From: Phycisphaerales bacterium
Lineage (GTDB): Bacteria; Planctomycetota; Phycisphaerae; Phycisphaerales; UBA1924
DNA: 64,000 bases
Direction of reading: 5' to 3'
NCBI GenBank assembly: GCA_020847535.1
Contig: JADLBU010000035.1
Span: 50,575 to 114,574 of the forward strand
Below are positions 37,383-47,152 of the stretch, one piece after another. A program made the position numbers and the translations under genes. Each line of letters begins with the position of its first letter. Positions within the stretch are counted from its first letter, which is position 1. The notes under the pieces were generated by a model. That model had not been told where the DNA came from and did not search any database. It was given only the letters and a program-made list of their open reading frames with translations.

Positions 37383-38324
37383 ATGACCTCAACACCCTCA
37401 TCTCCATCTTCTCCCCTCCCCCCCGATCGCTCTCACCTGCTCACCGAGCACCGCAACTCGGCCTCGATGAATCTCCACACGCTCTCCTCGCGCGAGATCG
37501 TGGATCTCATCCAGGAGGAGGATCGCGAGGTCTTCCGGGCAATGAAGCGGTCCCGGCACTTGGTCGCCAGGCTGATCGCCGCCGCCGAGCCAGGATTCAT
37601 CGCCGGCGGCAGGCTGATCTATGTCGGCGCGGGCACCAGCGGACGCCTGGGTGTGCTTGATGCTTCTGAAGCCCCGCCGACGTTCTGCGTCGAGCCCGGC
37701 AAGATCGTGGGCATGATCGCGGGCGGTGATTCAGCCCTGCGCAAGTCCAGCGAAGGCAAGGAGGACGATCCGCGCGGCGCGTGGGATGAACTGACCGCCC
37801 TTAGCCTGACCGCGCACGACACCGTCATCGGGATCGCCGCCGGCGGCACCACACCCTACCCGCGCGGCGCGATGGAGTTCTGCAAGACACAGCTCCCCGA
37901 AGATCGCCGGCCGATCACCGCGATGATCGCCTGCGTCAACATCGAACCCCCGCCCCACACCGACCACCTGATCATCCTCAAGACCGGCCCCGAGGTGCTG
38001 ACCGGCTCGACCAGAATGAAAGCCGGCACCGCGACCAAGATGACGCTCAACACGATTTCCACGACGCTGATGATCAGGTCAGGCCGCGTCTACGAGAACC
38101 TGATGGTCGATGTCCGCGCCAGCAACGACAAGCTCCGGGACCGCGCTGCCCGAATCATCGCCACGCTGACCGGCCTTGATCGCCAGGAGAGCTTCTCGCT
38201 GCTCGACAGCGCCGGCGGCGCTGTCAAGACCGCCATCGTCATGCACCGCAACGGCGTCGATCGCAGGAAAGCCGAGTCCATGCTCGCCGCCGCCGATCAA
38301 CGCCTGGATCGGCTGCCGGAGTGA
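37383..38324 (+). CDS. murQ: N-acetylmuramic acid 6-phosphate etherase
   Basis: RLIYVGAGTSGRLGVLDASEAPPTF; GMIAGGDSALRKSSEGKEDD; TGSTRMKAGTATKMTLNTISTTLMIRSGRVYENLMVDV. Confidence 0.95.
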   Translation: MTSTPSSPSSPLPPDRSHLLTEHRNSASMNLHTLSSREIVDLIQEEDREVFRAMKRSRHLVARLIAAAEPGFIAGGRLIYVGAGTSGRLGVLDASEAPPTFCVEPGKIVGMIAGGDSALRKSSEGKEDDPRGAWDELTALSLTAHDTVIGIAAGGTTPYPRGAMEFCKTQLPEDRRPITAMIACVNIEPPPHTDHLIILKTGPEVLTGSTRMKAGTATKMTLNTISTTLMIRSGRVYENLMVDVRASNDKLRDRAARIIATLTGLDRQESFSLLDSAGGAVKTAIVMHRNGVDRRKAESMLAAADQRLDRLPE

Positions 38325-38363
38325 TTCACCGCGGCCATCCCGCCGCGGTATACTCGCGCACTC

Positions 38364-39767
38364 ATGACCTCGGAATCACTGACCGGCACCGAGTCGTTCC
38401 GCATGCGAGCCCAGCGCGGGGAACAGGGTCGGATGGCGATCATGGTGGTGATGTTCCTGGCTGTTCTCACCATGATTGTGCTCCGCCGCGCGACCGGCGG
38501 GACAACGGTGAGCGGCACGGCCACGTTCATTCCGATGATCTGCGTCATGGCCGCGGGGATCCTCTTCGAATCCATCGCGTTCTTCACGGTCTGGTCCGCC
38601 AATCGCCGCGGCGTGTTGCTCCCGCTGTGGCGATTCAACGCCAACGCCGTCGTGGAACTGGCGATCCCGGTCGCGGCGCTGGTGATCCCGCAGGAGTACT
38701 CGCCCCGGGGAGACTACAGCGCGCTCTCCGGCCCGTCGCTATTGCTCCTTCCGCTCGTGATCCTGACATCGGTGCTGCGGCTCAAACCGCGGGTCACTCT
38801 GCTCACCGGCATCGGCGCAGCCCTTGCGCACTGCGCCCTGTCGATCCGTGTCATCGTGCGGGATGACCTCGATCCGCACCACATCCCCGTCGTCCTCACC
38901 TACAGCGTCGCCCTTCTGCTCATCGCGATCGCGGCCTGGTTCGTCGCCCGCCAGGTCAAGCGGCATGTGATCGAGACCGTGGAGGAAGCGACCCTCCGTG
39001 AGCGCACCGGCCAGAAGCTCTCGCTCGTCGAGCGCGATCTGAATATCGCCCGGGATATACAGATGGGCCTGCTTCCCTCTGAGCCGCCGAACCTCCCGGG
39101 CTTCGACATCGCAGGGCTCAACCGCCCCGCCGAGCAGACCGGTGGCGACTTTTACGACTGGCAGATGCTCCCCGACGGGCGCCTGCTGGCGATCATGGCC
39201 GATGTCACCGGCCACGGCATCGGCCCGGCGCTGGTGATGGCCGTCTGCCGGGCGTACTCCCGGGCCTCAGCGCTGCTGGATCCCAACCCCGCATCGCTGT
39301 TGGCCCGCCTCAACGCGCTGTTGTACGCGGACCTCCAGCAAGGGCGATTCATCACGCTGGCGATGGCGATGACCTCGGCCGACGGAAGGCTTGATCTGAT
39401 CTCGGCCGGTCATGGCCCCACCCTTCTGTGGCGTGCAAAGGAGCGGAGAATCGAGCAGTTTGCCGGGGATGGCATCCCGCTGGCGATCACACCCGATGAG
39501 CAGTACGGACCGGTGCGTGAGCTCGTCCTCGAGCCCGGCGATGTGCTGGTCATGCTGACCGATGGGGTCTTCGAATGGCCCGACCACAACCGCCGGCAGT
39601 TCGGCATCGAGCGCATCGCCGATCTGCTCAGCCGCGTCGCCGATCAAAGCTCAACCCAGATCATCGAAGAGATCAACAGCGCCGTCACCACGTTCGTCGC
39701 CGGCGCTCCCCAGGTCGATGATTTCACGATCCTGGCGCTCAAGCGGCTGGCAACCTCGACTACCTGA
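38364..39767 (+). CDS. Membrane PP2C-family (SpoIIE/RsbU-type) serine/threonine phosphatase
   Basis: N-terminal TM bundle; ERDLNIARDIQMGLLPSEPPNLPGFDIAGLNRPAEQTGGDFYDW; LLAIMADVTGHGIGPALVMA; GDVLVMLTDGVFEW; DDFTILALKR. Confidence 0.92.
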   Translation: MTSESLTGTESFRMRAQRGEQGRMAIMVVMFLAVLTMIVLRRATGGTTVSGTATFIPMICVMAAGILFESIAFFTVWSANRRGVLLPLWRFNANAVVELAIPVAALVIPQEYSPRGDYSALSGPSLLLLPLVILTSVLRLKPRVTLLTGIGAALAHCALSIRVIVRDDLDPHHIPVVLTYSVALLLIAIAAWFVARQVKRHVIETVEEATLRERTGQKLSLVERDLNIARDIQMGLLPSEPPNLPGFDIAGLNRPAEQTGGDFYDWQMLPDGRLLAIMADVTGHGIGPALVMAVCRAYSRASALLDPNPASLLARLNALLYADLQQGRFITLAMAMTSADGRLDLISAGHGPTLLWRAKERRIEQFAGDGIPLAITPDEQYGPVRELVLEPGDVLVMLTDGVFEWPDHNRRQFGIERIADLLSRVADQSSTQIIEEINSAVTTFVAGAPQVDDFTILALKRLATSTT

Positions 39768-40209
39768 GCGGCCCCCCCGGCGATGTGTGCGGCGCGGTCT
39801 TACCCGTCACGAACGGCGGAGCGCCCCGCCGCCTTCGGATCCAGCCCAGGGCATTCATCACCGGTCGGTGCGAGACCAGCCAGCGCTCCACACGGTACTT
39901 GCCGGGGAATTCAACCAGCATCAGACCTACGAGGATCCCGATGATGCCCGGTCCGGGCAGGACCAGCATCGCGAGCCCGGCGAGCAGGAGGATCCATCCG
40001 GCGATATTGCGTGCGATCCGCACCGGCCAGCGCCATGTGGGATGCTCCACGGCCCATGGGGAAGGGGGCCTTTTGTTGTGCGAGAAATAGTCAGCGGGTA
40101 TGCGGGCGACGATGAGGGGGGTGAGCAGCACGCAGAGAATCAGCGTGCCGACCGAGATGCCGGAGAGCCAGATGAGGGCTGTGCGGTGTTCCTGAAGCCA
40201 TTCAACCAC
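39760..40209 (-). CDS. PGPGW-type putative transmembrane protein
   Basis: IARNIAGWILLLAGLAMLVLPGPGIIGILVGLMLVEFPGKYRVERWLVSHRPVMNALGWIRRRRGAPPF. Confidence 0.75.
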   Translation of the reverse strand: MVEWLQEHRTALIWLSGISVGTLILCVLLTPLIVARIPADYFSHNKRPPSPWAVEHPTWRWPVRIARNIAGWILLLAGLAMLVLPGPGIIGILVGLMLVEFPGKYRVERWLVSHRPVMNALGWIRRRRGAPPFVTGKTAPHTSPGGPLR

Positions 40210-40287
40210 CGCGAAGAATATGGATGTCCGACATGAAGGGTGGATGAACAGCGCACCTGCGCTCCATATCCACTACGCTAGCGGTCC

Positions 40288-41277
40288 ATGCACCGCATCC
40301 TTCACATCGGCGTCGGGCCCCTCGGGCACCGCATCATCACCGAGATCGTCGAACGCGGCGTCGGGCGAATCGTCGCCGCCGTCGATTCCTCACCCATGCT
40401 CTCCGGGGAGCCGCTCGGCAAGGTCTGCCCCGCCGTGAAGGATGCGGTCACGATCTCCCCATCCGTAGATTCCATCCGCGACTGGGATGCGATCGACTGC
40501 ATGGTCATCACCACCAGCTCCGACCTGCGCCTCTGCGAGCCCACCATCCGCGCCGGCCTCGAACACGGCAAGCCCATCGTCAGCACCTGCGAAGAGCTTA
40601 TCTATCCCTGGCTCCGCCATCAGCAGCTCGCCGATCGCCTCCACCAGCTCGCCCTCAAGACCGGCGGCCGCGTCCTCGGCACGGGCGTCAACCCCGGCTT
40701 CATCATGGATGCCCTTCCCGTCTTCGCATCCGGTGTCTGCCGATCCGTGCGCGGGGTCCACATCGAACGAATCCAGGATGCATCCTCCCGCCGCGTCCCC
40801 TTCCAGAAGAAAATCGGCGCGGGCCTCGACACCGAGCACTTCGACAAGCGGGTCGCCGATGGCAGCCTCCGCCACGTCGGCCTCGGGGAGAGCCTCCACT
40901 TCCTCGCCCACTACCTCGGTCTGCCCAAGATCGAAGCCTGGGATGAGAACATCGAGCCCGTGTTCGCCGATCGGGAACTCTCCTGCGCCCTGGGGCCTAT
41001 CCGCAAGGGCATGGTCGCCGGCGTCCGGCAGGTCGCCAAGGGCTACGCCGGTGAGCGATGCATCGCCTCCCTGGAATTCCAGGCGGCGATCGGCCAGCCC
41101 GATCCGTGCGACCGGATCGTCCTCGATGGTGAGCCCCCGATCGACCTGACGATCAAGGGCGGTGTCCACGGGGATGTCGCCACCTCGGCGATCATCGTGA
41201 ATTCGATTCCCCGGATCATCGAGGCCGCCCCCGGCCTGCACACGATGGCGACCATCTCCACGGTCAGATGCCGGTAG
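40288..41277 (+). CDS. NAD(P)-dependent dihydrodipicolinate-reductase-like / 2,4-diaminopentanoate dehydrogenase-like protein
   Basis: Rossmann start ILHIGVGPLGHRIITEIVERGVGRIVAAVDSS; DCMVITTSSDL; VSTCEELIYPW; GTGVNPGFIMDALPVFASGV. Confidence 0.75.
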   Translation: MHRILHIGVGPLGHRIITEIVERGVGRIVAAVDSSPMLSGEPLGKVCPAVKDAVTISPSVDSIRDWDAIDCMVITTSSDLRLCEPTIRAGLEHGKPIVSTCEELIYPWLRHQQLADRLHQLALKTGGRVLGTGVNPGFIMDALPVFASGVCRSVRGVHIERIQDASSRRVPFQKKIGAGLDTEHFDKRVADGSLRHVGLGESLHFLAHYLGLPKIEAWDENIEPVFADRELSCALGPIRKGMVAGVRQVAKGYAGERCIASLEFQAAIGQPDPCDRIVLDGEPPIDLTIKGGVHGDVATSAIIVNSIPRIIEAAPGLHTMATISTVRCR

Positions 41278-41501
41278 CGCGGGTAGTCGGGGAAAGGACG
41301 AGCCAGAGTTCGGGTTGTCCTGGGTGCTGAGTCATCGCGGCTGCGCCGTGCGCACCACCATGCGCCCCTCCTTCCCACGGCAACCATCAAAGCCCAGGAC
41401 TCCAAGATCCACGACGATTCCCTGCCCATTCTTCCGATCCTTCCGACCGCTCCAGCCGATATTCGCCCTGCCACGCCCGCACTACGATCACGGAACCCGA
41501 C

Positions 41502-42668
41502 ATGCCCCGAATCCCCATCCAGGCCAATACCGCCTCCACCATCACCGTCGATGGCCGGGAGCTGATCGCCTTCGGCGGCTGCAACTACCTGGGCCTGGGT
41601 CATCACCCCGATGTGAAGAACGCGATCGTGCGGGCGATGGGGTTCCTGGGCGTCACTACCTCGGCCTCCCGCGAAACCAGCGGCAACACCCTGGAGCACG
41701 AATACCTCGAATCGGAACTCGCCGGCTTCCTTGGGATGCAAGCCGCGATCCTGATGCCCGAGGGGTACACCGCCAACCTCGCGCTCGCCCAGGCGCTTGG
41801 CTCGCCCGCCGCCGCTCGCGGCGACGATCCCGGCATCGCCGTCATCGATGAGAAGTCCCACCGCAGCATCCGCAACGCCGTCGAGGCCGCCGGCTTCGTG
41901 ATCGCCGACTACGAGCATCTCAACGCCGCCGACGCCCTGCGTGCGATCCGCCAGCACATCGCCGCCCGACCCGGTCGTCGCATCTGTCTCTGGACCGATG
42001 GCATCTTCGCCGCCGACGGCTCGATCGCCCCCCTCCCCGAACTGCTCGCCGCTCTTCCCGCTTTCAACTCGGCGATCATCGTCGATGATTGCCACGGCTT
42101 CTGCGTCCTGGGCGCCCGCGGCCGCGGCGCCTGCGAGCACTTCAACCTGCGGGATCCCCGCATCATCTGGACCAGTACGCTCGCCAAGGGCCTGGGCTGC
42201 TACGGCGGGGCGATCGCCGGCTCCAGGGAACTCATCGACCTGGTCCGCTTCGAGGCCGGCATCTACAAGGGCACCACACCGGTCCCGCCGATCCTCGCCC
42301 ACGCCGCCCGAGAGGCCCTCCGCATCATCGATCGGGAGCCACACCTCATCCAGAGGCTCGAAGCCAATATCCGCCGAATCCGCCGCTCGCTCGCGGCAAT
42401 GGGGCTGCCCGTCATCGACACGCCGTCCCCCGTCATGACCTTCGTGCTTGATTCCCCCGCTCGCATGCGTGCCCTCTACGACCACCTGCTATCGGGCGGC
42501 GTTTTCATCCCGCTGATCGACTACCCCAACGGCCCCGCCCCCCTCTATTTCCGCCTCTCCGTGTGCGCGATGCACACCCCCGCCCAGATCGACTATCTCC
42601 TCCGCGTGCTCGAATCCTCGCTTGCCAGGACTGCCTCCCCGGCGTGTGCTCCCAGGGTCGCCGGATAG
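41502..42668 (+). CDS. Class I/II aminotransferase, alpha-oxoamine synthase family (BioF/KBL-like)
   Basis: FGGCNYLGLGHHPDVKNAIVRAMGFLGVTTSASRETSGNTLEHEYLESELAGFLG; IIVDDCHGFCVLGARGRGACEHF; WTSTLAKGLGCYGGAIAG (PLP Lys). Confidence 0.88.
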   Translation: MPRIPIQANTASTITVDGRELIAFGGCNYLGLGHHPDVKNAIVRAMGFLGVTTSASRETSGNTLEHEYLESELAGFLGMQAAILMPEGYTANLALAQALGSPAAARGDDPGIAVIDEKSHRSIRNAVEAAGFVIADYEHLNAADALRAIRQHIAARPGRRICLWTDGIFAADGSIAPLPELLAALPAFNSAIIVDDCHGFCVLGARGRGACEHFNLRDPRIIWTSTLAKGLGCYGGAIAGSRELIDLVRFEAGIYKGTTPVPPILAHAAREALRIIDREPHLIQRLEANIRRIRRSLAAMGLPVIDTPSPVMTFVLDSPARMRALYDHLLSGGVFIPLIDYPNGPAPLYFRLSVCAMHTPAQIDYLLRVLESSLARTASPACAPRVAG

Positions 42669-42806
42669 GCGATCCCGAGATCAATCACGCATCGGAGTGA
42701 ATCCAAAGACCGCATTCCGTCGCACCTATCATTGAGCCAGGTGGAAAGGCGGCTCGCAACCCAGCCGGCGATCTACGCCCGCTGCACCCGCGCCGGGGGA
42801 TGACCG

Positions 42807-44801
42807 ATGAACGTACGGAAGCGACTGTTCTCCAGACCCGGCGTCCTGGCCTTTCTGTTCGCGGTGCTCGTCGGTGTTGCCGGTTGGCCGATGGCCTACG
42901 CGGGCGATGCCCCGGCGGCCGCGCCACAATCGGCGCCCATCTCCATTCCCGCCGCCCGCCAGGCCACCAACATCGCCATCATCACCATCAACGGCCACAT
43001 CTCCGATGTGACCGCCAAGAGCGTCGCCCGTCGCCTCAAGCTCGCCGAGCGCGCCGGCGCCGATGCCGTTGTCTTCGAGATCCACTCCACCAGCGGAGCC
43101 CTTGGCGCAGCCCTGGACATCTGCAACACCATCAAGCAGTCCGCGATCTCCAACACCGTCGCTTGGATCAACACCACCGCCTCGTCCACGGGCGCGACGA
43201 TCGCCCTTGCGTGCCGGGAAATCATCACAAGCGATCCGGCGACTCTGGGGGATGCGCTGCCCGTCGGCCTCGACAGGCTGGGCAACATCGTCCCGATGCG
43301 TGATCGCGATCGGGAGCGGGCAACCGCCTCGCTCCTTGCCGAGGTCGTCGATTCGGCCCGGCGCCGCGGCCACGATGAGTATCTCGTCCAAGGGCTGGTC
43401 GCCCTGGGTGTCGAGCTCTGGCTGGTCGAGAACCACCAGACCGGCCAGCGCCTGTGCATCAACCGCGCTGAGTACCAGGAACTCTTCGGCACGCCCCCAG
43501 CGCCGCTCCGGCCGCGGCTCATTTCCGCGCCACCGCCTGTTCCGCTCAAGTCACGCGCCGGTTCGCAGTCACAAGCCGGTCCCACCCCCTCGGGAACAAC
43601 CGGCACACCTCCATCACCCGACACATCCACCAATCCGGCATCATCGCCTTCAACCGACCAGACCACACCATCTGCGGCGCCTTCCGCCGATCCTGCACAG
43701 GCGCCAGCCAACCCCGACGGCACACCCACAACTGTCGAGCAGCCCAACGCCGAGCAAACCCCTCCGCCAAGCTCGGGCACGCCCGATCCCATCGACTTCA
43801 AGCCTGCCGCCCCGAGGCTCAGCGGGATGTCCAAGGAAGTCTCGCTGATCCAGGACCGCTCCAGCCAGCGTCCCATCATCGCCGCCGACCAGCGCGGCCA
43901 GTGGAAGCTTGTCGAATACATCAGCGATGGCAATGGTCCCTACACCCTCCGCGCCGATGACCTGCTCCACTTCGGCTTATCCGCCGGCATCGTCCGCGGT
44001 GATGACCAACTCGTCAAGTTCTTCGGCGCAGGCCATCAGCGCCGACTCGATCAGAACTGGTCCGAAACCCTCGTCGTCGTCCTGACCACGCAGTGGGCCC
44101 GCGGCCTCCTGATCGCCATCTTCCTGATCGCCATGGTCATGGAGATGCTCCACCCCGGCGTTGTGCTCCCCGGCACCGTCGCCGCCGTCGCCTTGATCCT
44201 GCTCATCACCCCGCCCCTGCTCATCGGGATGGCAAACTGGTGGGAGATCGCCGCGATCGGAGTTGGAATCGGCCTGCTGGGCGTCGAAGTCCTCATCCTT
44301 CCCGGATTCGGCGTGCCCGGAGTCCTGGGGCTCTTGCTGCTGTTTGTCGGGTTGATCGGCACTTTCGTCGGCCAGGGGGGCGGCCTGTTCCCCAACAGCC
44401 CCGAGACCCGCTCCGAGCTCATGGGTGGCCTGGTCACGGTGCTGACCGCCTTCGTTTCAGCAGGGTTTGGGATCTACTTCATCACCCGCAACCTGCAATC
44501 CATCCCCCTCCTGAACCAGATGGTCCTCAAGCCGGTAGGGATGGAGGACGATGAAGCGCCGACCATGTTTGAGGCCATCCCCATGCCCGCCCCGGGACTC
44601 GCCATCGGCGACACCGGCGTCTCGATCACCCCGCTGCGGACCGCCGGCAAGGCACAGTTCGGTGACCGGGTCATCGACGTCTCCAGTTCGCTGGGGTACA
44701 TTGATGCCGGCACCCGGCTGCGAATCGTCAGCTCCGATGCCTTCCACACCGTCGTCGAACCCATCCCCCACGCCTCCGCCAAGCCGGGGCAAAACGCCTA
44801 G
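42807..44801 (+). CDS. Membrane-bound ClpP-class serine protease with NfeD domain (NfeD1b-type), long Pro/Thr/Ser linker
   Basis: NIAIITINGHISDVTAKSVARRLKLAERAGADAVVFEIHSTSGALGAALDI; ASSTGATIALACREIITSDPATLGDALPVG; later TM block LLIAIFLIAMVMEMLHPGVVLPGTVAAVALILLI and NfeD tail. Confidence 0.85.
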   Translation: MNVRKRLFSRPGVLAFLFAVLVGVAGWPMAYAGDAPAAAPQSAPISIPAARQATNIAIITINGHISDVTAKSVARRLKLAERAGADAVVFEIHSTSGALGAALDICNTIKQSAISNTVAWINTTASSTGATIALACREIITSDPATLGDALPVGLDRLGNIVPMRDRDRERATASLLAEVVDSARRRGHDEYLVQGLVALGVELWLVENHQTGQRLCINRAEYQELFGTPPAPLRPRLISAPPPVPLKSRAGSQSQAGPTPSGTTGTPPSPDTSTNPASSPSTDQTTPSAAPSADPAQAPANPDGTPTTVEQPNAEQTPPPSSGTPDPIDFKPAAPRLSGMSKEVSLIQDRSSQRPIIAADQRGQWKLVEYISDGNGPYTLRADDLLHFGLSAGIVRGDDQLVKFFGAGHQRRLDQNWSETLVVVLTTQWARGLLIAIFLIAMVMEMLHPGVVLPGTVAAVALILLITPPLLIGMANWWEIAAIGVGIGLLGVEVLILPGFGVPGVLGLLLLFVGLIGTFVGQGGGLFPNSPETRSELMGGLVTVLTAFVSAGFGIYFITRNLQSIPLLNQMVLKPVGMEDDEAPTMFEAIPMPAPGLAIGDTGVSITPLRTAGKAQFGDRVIDVSSSLGYIDAGTRLRIVSSDAFHTVVEPIPHASAKPGQNA

Positions 44802-44828
44802 TGAAGTCGAATCGGACCTCGGGAACCA

Positions 44829-45347
44829 TTGATGGATAACAGCCTTCTAGTCTGGGGTCTGGCGCTGCTCGCGGTCGCCGCGTTGCTGCTGGTTGTCGAG
44901 CTTTTCATCCCGTCCGCCGGGATGATCGCCACGATGTCGATCCTTTCGGCGATCGGCGGCCTCGTATGTCTCTGGAGATACGATGCCCTCTGGGGTGCGA
45001 TCGGCACCCTGGGCACGATGATCGCCGGCCCTCTCATCTTCTTCCAGGGCCTCAAGATCTGGCGACAAACCCCGCTGGGCAGAAAAATGGTGGGGGAACC
45101 CACCGAGGAAGAAATCGAAGCCCGCCGCGCCCAGGAAGAGCGCGAAGCCCGGGAGCTGCTTGCCCTGATCGGCTCTGAGGGCGAGGCCGTCACAGACCTC
45201 CGCCCGGTCGGCGTGGTCCGCATCAAGGGCAAGCGCTTCGATGCCCTCTCCGAGACGATCCTCATCCCCGCGGGCTCCAAGGTGCGCGTCACCGTCGCCG
45301 AGCCCAACCAGATCAAGGTACGGCCGGTCGATGATCACCGGGCCTGA
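44829..45347 (+). CDS. NfeD-family membrane protein
   Basis: LLLVVELFIPSAGMIATMSILSAIGGLVCLWRY; C-terminal OB-type GSEGEAVTDLRPVGVVRIKGKRFDALSETILIPAGSKVRVTVAEPNQIKVRP. Confidence 0.88.
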   Translation: MMDNSLLVWGLALLAVAALLLVVELFIPSAGMIATMSILSAIGGLVCLWRYDALWGAIGTLGTMIAGPLIFFQGLKIWRQTPLGRKMVGEPTEEEIEARRAQEEREARELLALIGSEGEAVTDLRPVGVVRIKGKRFDALSETILIPAGSKVRVTVAEPNQIKVRPVDDHRA

Positions 45348-45864
45348 TCCCAGACCCGTATCGAGCAGTCCGGATCGACACGTTCCCCCGGCCAACAGCG
45401 CGATCGACGGAGGTGGCATTTCCTTGGGTCCAGTCGGCGCTTTCCTGATCCTCGGCGGCTGCCTCGCGGGCCTGATGTTGCTCCTGCTGCTGGCCACAGC
45501 CATCTCGCTGTGGATGCAGTCCAGGATCGCCGGCGCCCCCGTCTCCATCCCCAAGATCCTCTCCCTCCAGCTCAAGCAGATCAATCCGCGCCAGGCGATC
45601 TCCGCCGCGAGCCTCGCACGCCGTCAAGGGCTGGATATCCCGATTGACTCAATCATCGCCCACGCCAAAGCCAAGGGCAGGCCCGGACGCGTCGTCAGCA
45701 GCCTCGTGCTCGCCAAGGGCGCGGAGATTCCATTCTCCTGGGAAGCCGCCGCGCGAATGGACCTTGCCGGTCAAGACCCCGTCGCGTTCATTCAAGGCCA
45801 ATGGCCGACAACCCCTGCAGCAGCCCCGCCGGTCGATCCCGCAAACCCGCCACACGCCGCATAG
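45331..45864 (+). CDS. FloA-like protein containing only the membrane/N-terminal part (no SPFH C-terminus)
   Basis: [97 protein letters not shown] aligns ungapped with the N-terminal ~95 residues of the adjacent FloA. Confidence 0.8.
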   Translation: MITGPDPRPVSSSPDRHVPPANSAIDGGGISLGPVGAFLILGGCLAGLMLLLLLATAISLWMQSRIAGAPVSIPKILSLQLKQINPRQAISAASLARRQGLDIPIDSIIAHAKAKGRPGRVVSSLVLAKGAEIPFSWEAAARMDLAGQDPVAFIQGQWPTTPAAAPPVDPANPPHAA

Positions 45865-45977
45865 CGCTGCGGAATGAGGCTTCTGCTGCGACACGCGGAT
45901 TCCCACGCATCCATCCCGATGCCCGTATACTGCCGCTCGCGGGGCACGCCCCGCGTGCTGCAAGGGACAGATCCTCC

Positions 45978-46988
45978 ATGGAAAAACTCATCATCGCCCT
46001 GATTGTCGTCGGCATCCTGATCGGACTGGTCTTCTTCTTCGCGATCTTCCAGTTCCTCAACCTCTGGATCCAGGCCTATTTCTCCAACGCAAGCGTCGGC
46101 CTCTTCGAGATCGTCGCGATGCGACTCCGAAAGGTCGATGTCCGCCAGGTGGTCGCCGCCCGCATCCGCGCTGTCCAGGCCGGCCTTGACATCTCGACCA
46201 ACCAGATCCAGACCCACTACCTCGCGGGCGGAGACATCCGCCGAGTCATCTCGGCGATGATCGCCGCACGCGGCGCCAAGATCAACCTCCCCTGGGGCGT
46301 CGCCACGGCGATCGACCTTGCAGGCCGCGACATCTTCGAGGCTGTTCAGACCAGCGTGAACCCGCGCGTCATCGACTGCCCCAACCCCTCGGGCCCCCGC
46401 CCCACCATCGATGCGGTCGCCAAGGATGGCATCCAGCTCAAGGCCAAGGCCCGCGTCACCGTCCGCACCAACCTCGAACGCCTCGTCGGCGGCGCCACCG
46501 AGGAGACCATCATCGCCCGCGTCGGCCAGGGCATCGTCTCCACCATCGGCTCGGCCCACGACCACAAGATGGTCCTCGAAAACCCCGACGACATCTCCAA
46601 GAAGGTCATGGCCTCCGGCCTTGATGCTGGCACCTCGTTCGAGATCCTCTCGATCGACATCGCCGACATCGATGTCGGTGATAACATCGGCGCCAAGCTC
46701 CAGGCCGATCAGGCCAACGCCGACAAGCAACGCTTCCAGGCCGAGGCCGAGAAGCGCCGAGCCCTCGCGCTCGCCACCGAGCAGGAAAACAAGGCCAAGA
46801 TTGAGGAGAACAAGGCCAAGCTCGTGCTCGCCGAGGCCGAGGTTCCCCAGGCGATCGCCGAGGCCTTCCGCAAAGGCAACCTGGGCATCATGGACTACCA
46901 GCGCCTGCGCAACATGCAGGCAGATACGGCGATGCGATCATCGATCGCCGGGGATGGCGGCCAGAGCGGTTCCCGCAGCGGGTTGTAA
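45978..46988 (+). CDS. floA: Flotillin-like protein FloA
   Basis: [107 protein letters not shown]...[22 protein letters not shown]. Confidence 0.95.
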   Translation: MEKLIIALIVVGILIGLVFFFAIFQFLNLWIQAYFSNASVGLFEIVAMRLRKVDVRQVVAARIRAVQAGLDISTNQIQTHYLAGGDIRRVISAMIAARGAKINLPWGVATAIDLAGRDIFEAVQTSVNPRVIDCPNPSGPRPTIDAVAKDGIQLKAKARVTVRTNLERLVGGATEETIIARVGQGIVSTIGSAHDHKMVLENPDDISKKVMASGLDAGTSFEILSIDIADIDVGDNIGAKLQADQANADKQRFQAEAEKRRALALATEQENKAKIEENKAKLVLAEAEVPQAIAEAFRKGNLGIMDYQRLRNMQADTAMRSSIAGDGGQSGSRSGL

Positions 46989-47152
46989 ACCGTGCCAGGT
47001 CGCCGATGTCGTTGGATTGCTCAGGCCCAAGGCGCTATTTCAATTGCTGCGGCAGAATGCAGCAATATCAATCGCGCCGATCGCAGGGTCAACTTGCGTA
47101 TCCCTCTGCCGCGCTCGTCCACCCGTTGCCCATTCCCCGCTCCGAACCGTCC

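Noticed and set aside
41043-42485. 480-aa minus-strand ORF
   Set aside because: Antisense to the BioF-like and dehydrogenase genes; Gly/Asp/Val-rich mirror-frame composition.
45792-46730. 312-aa minus-strand ORF
   Set aside because: Antisense to FloA; Asp/Gly/Val-rich mirror frame.
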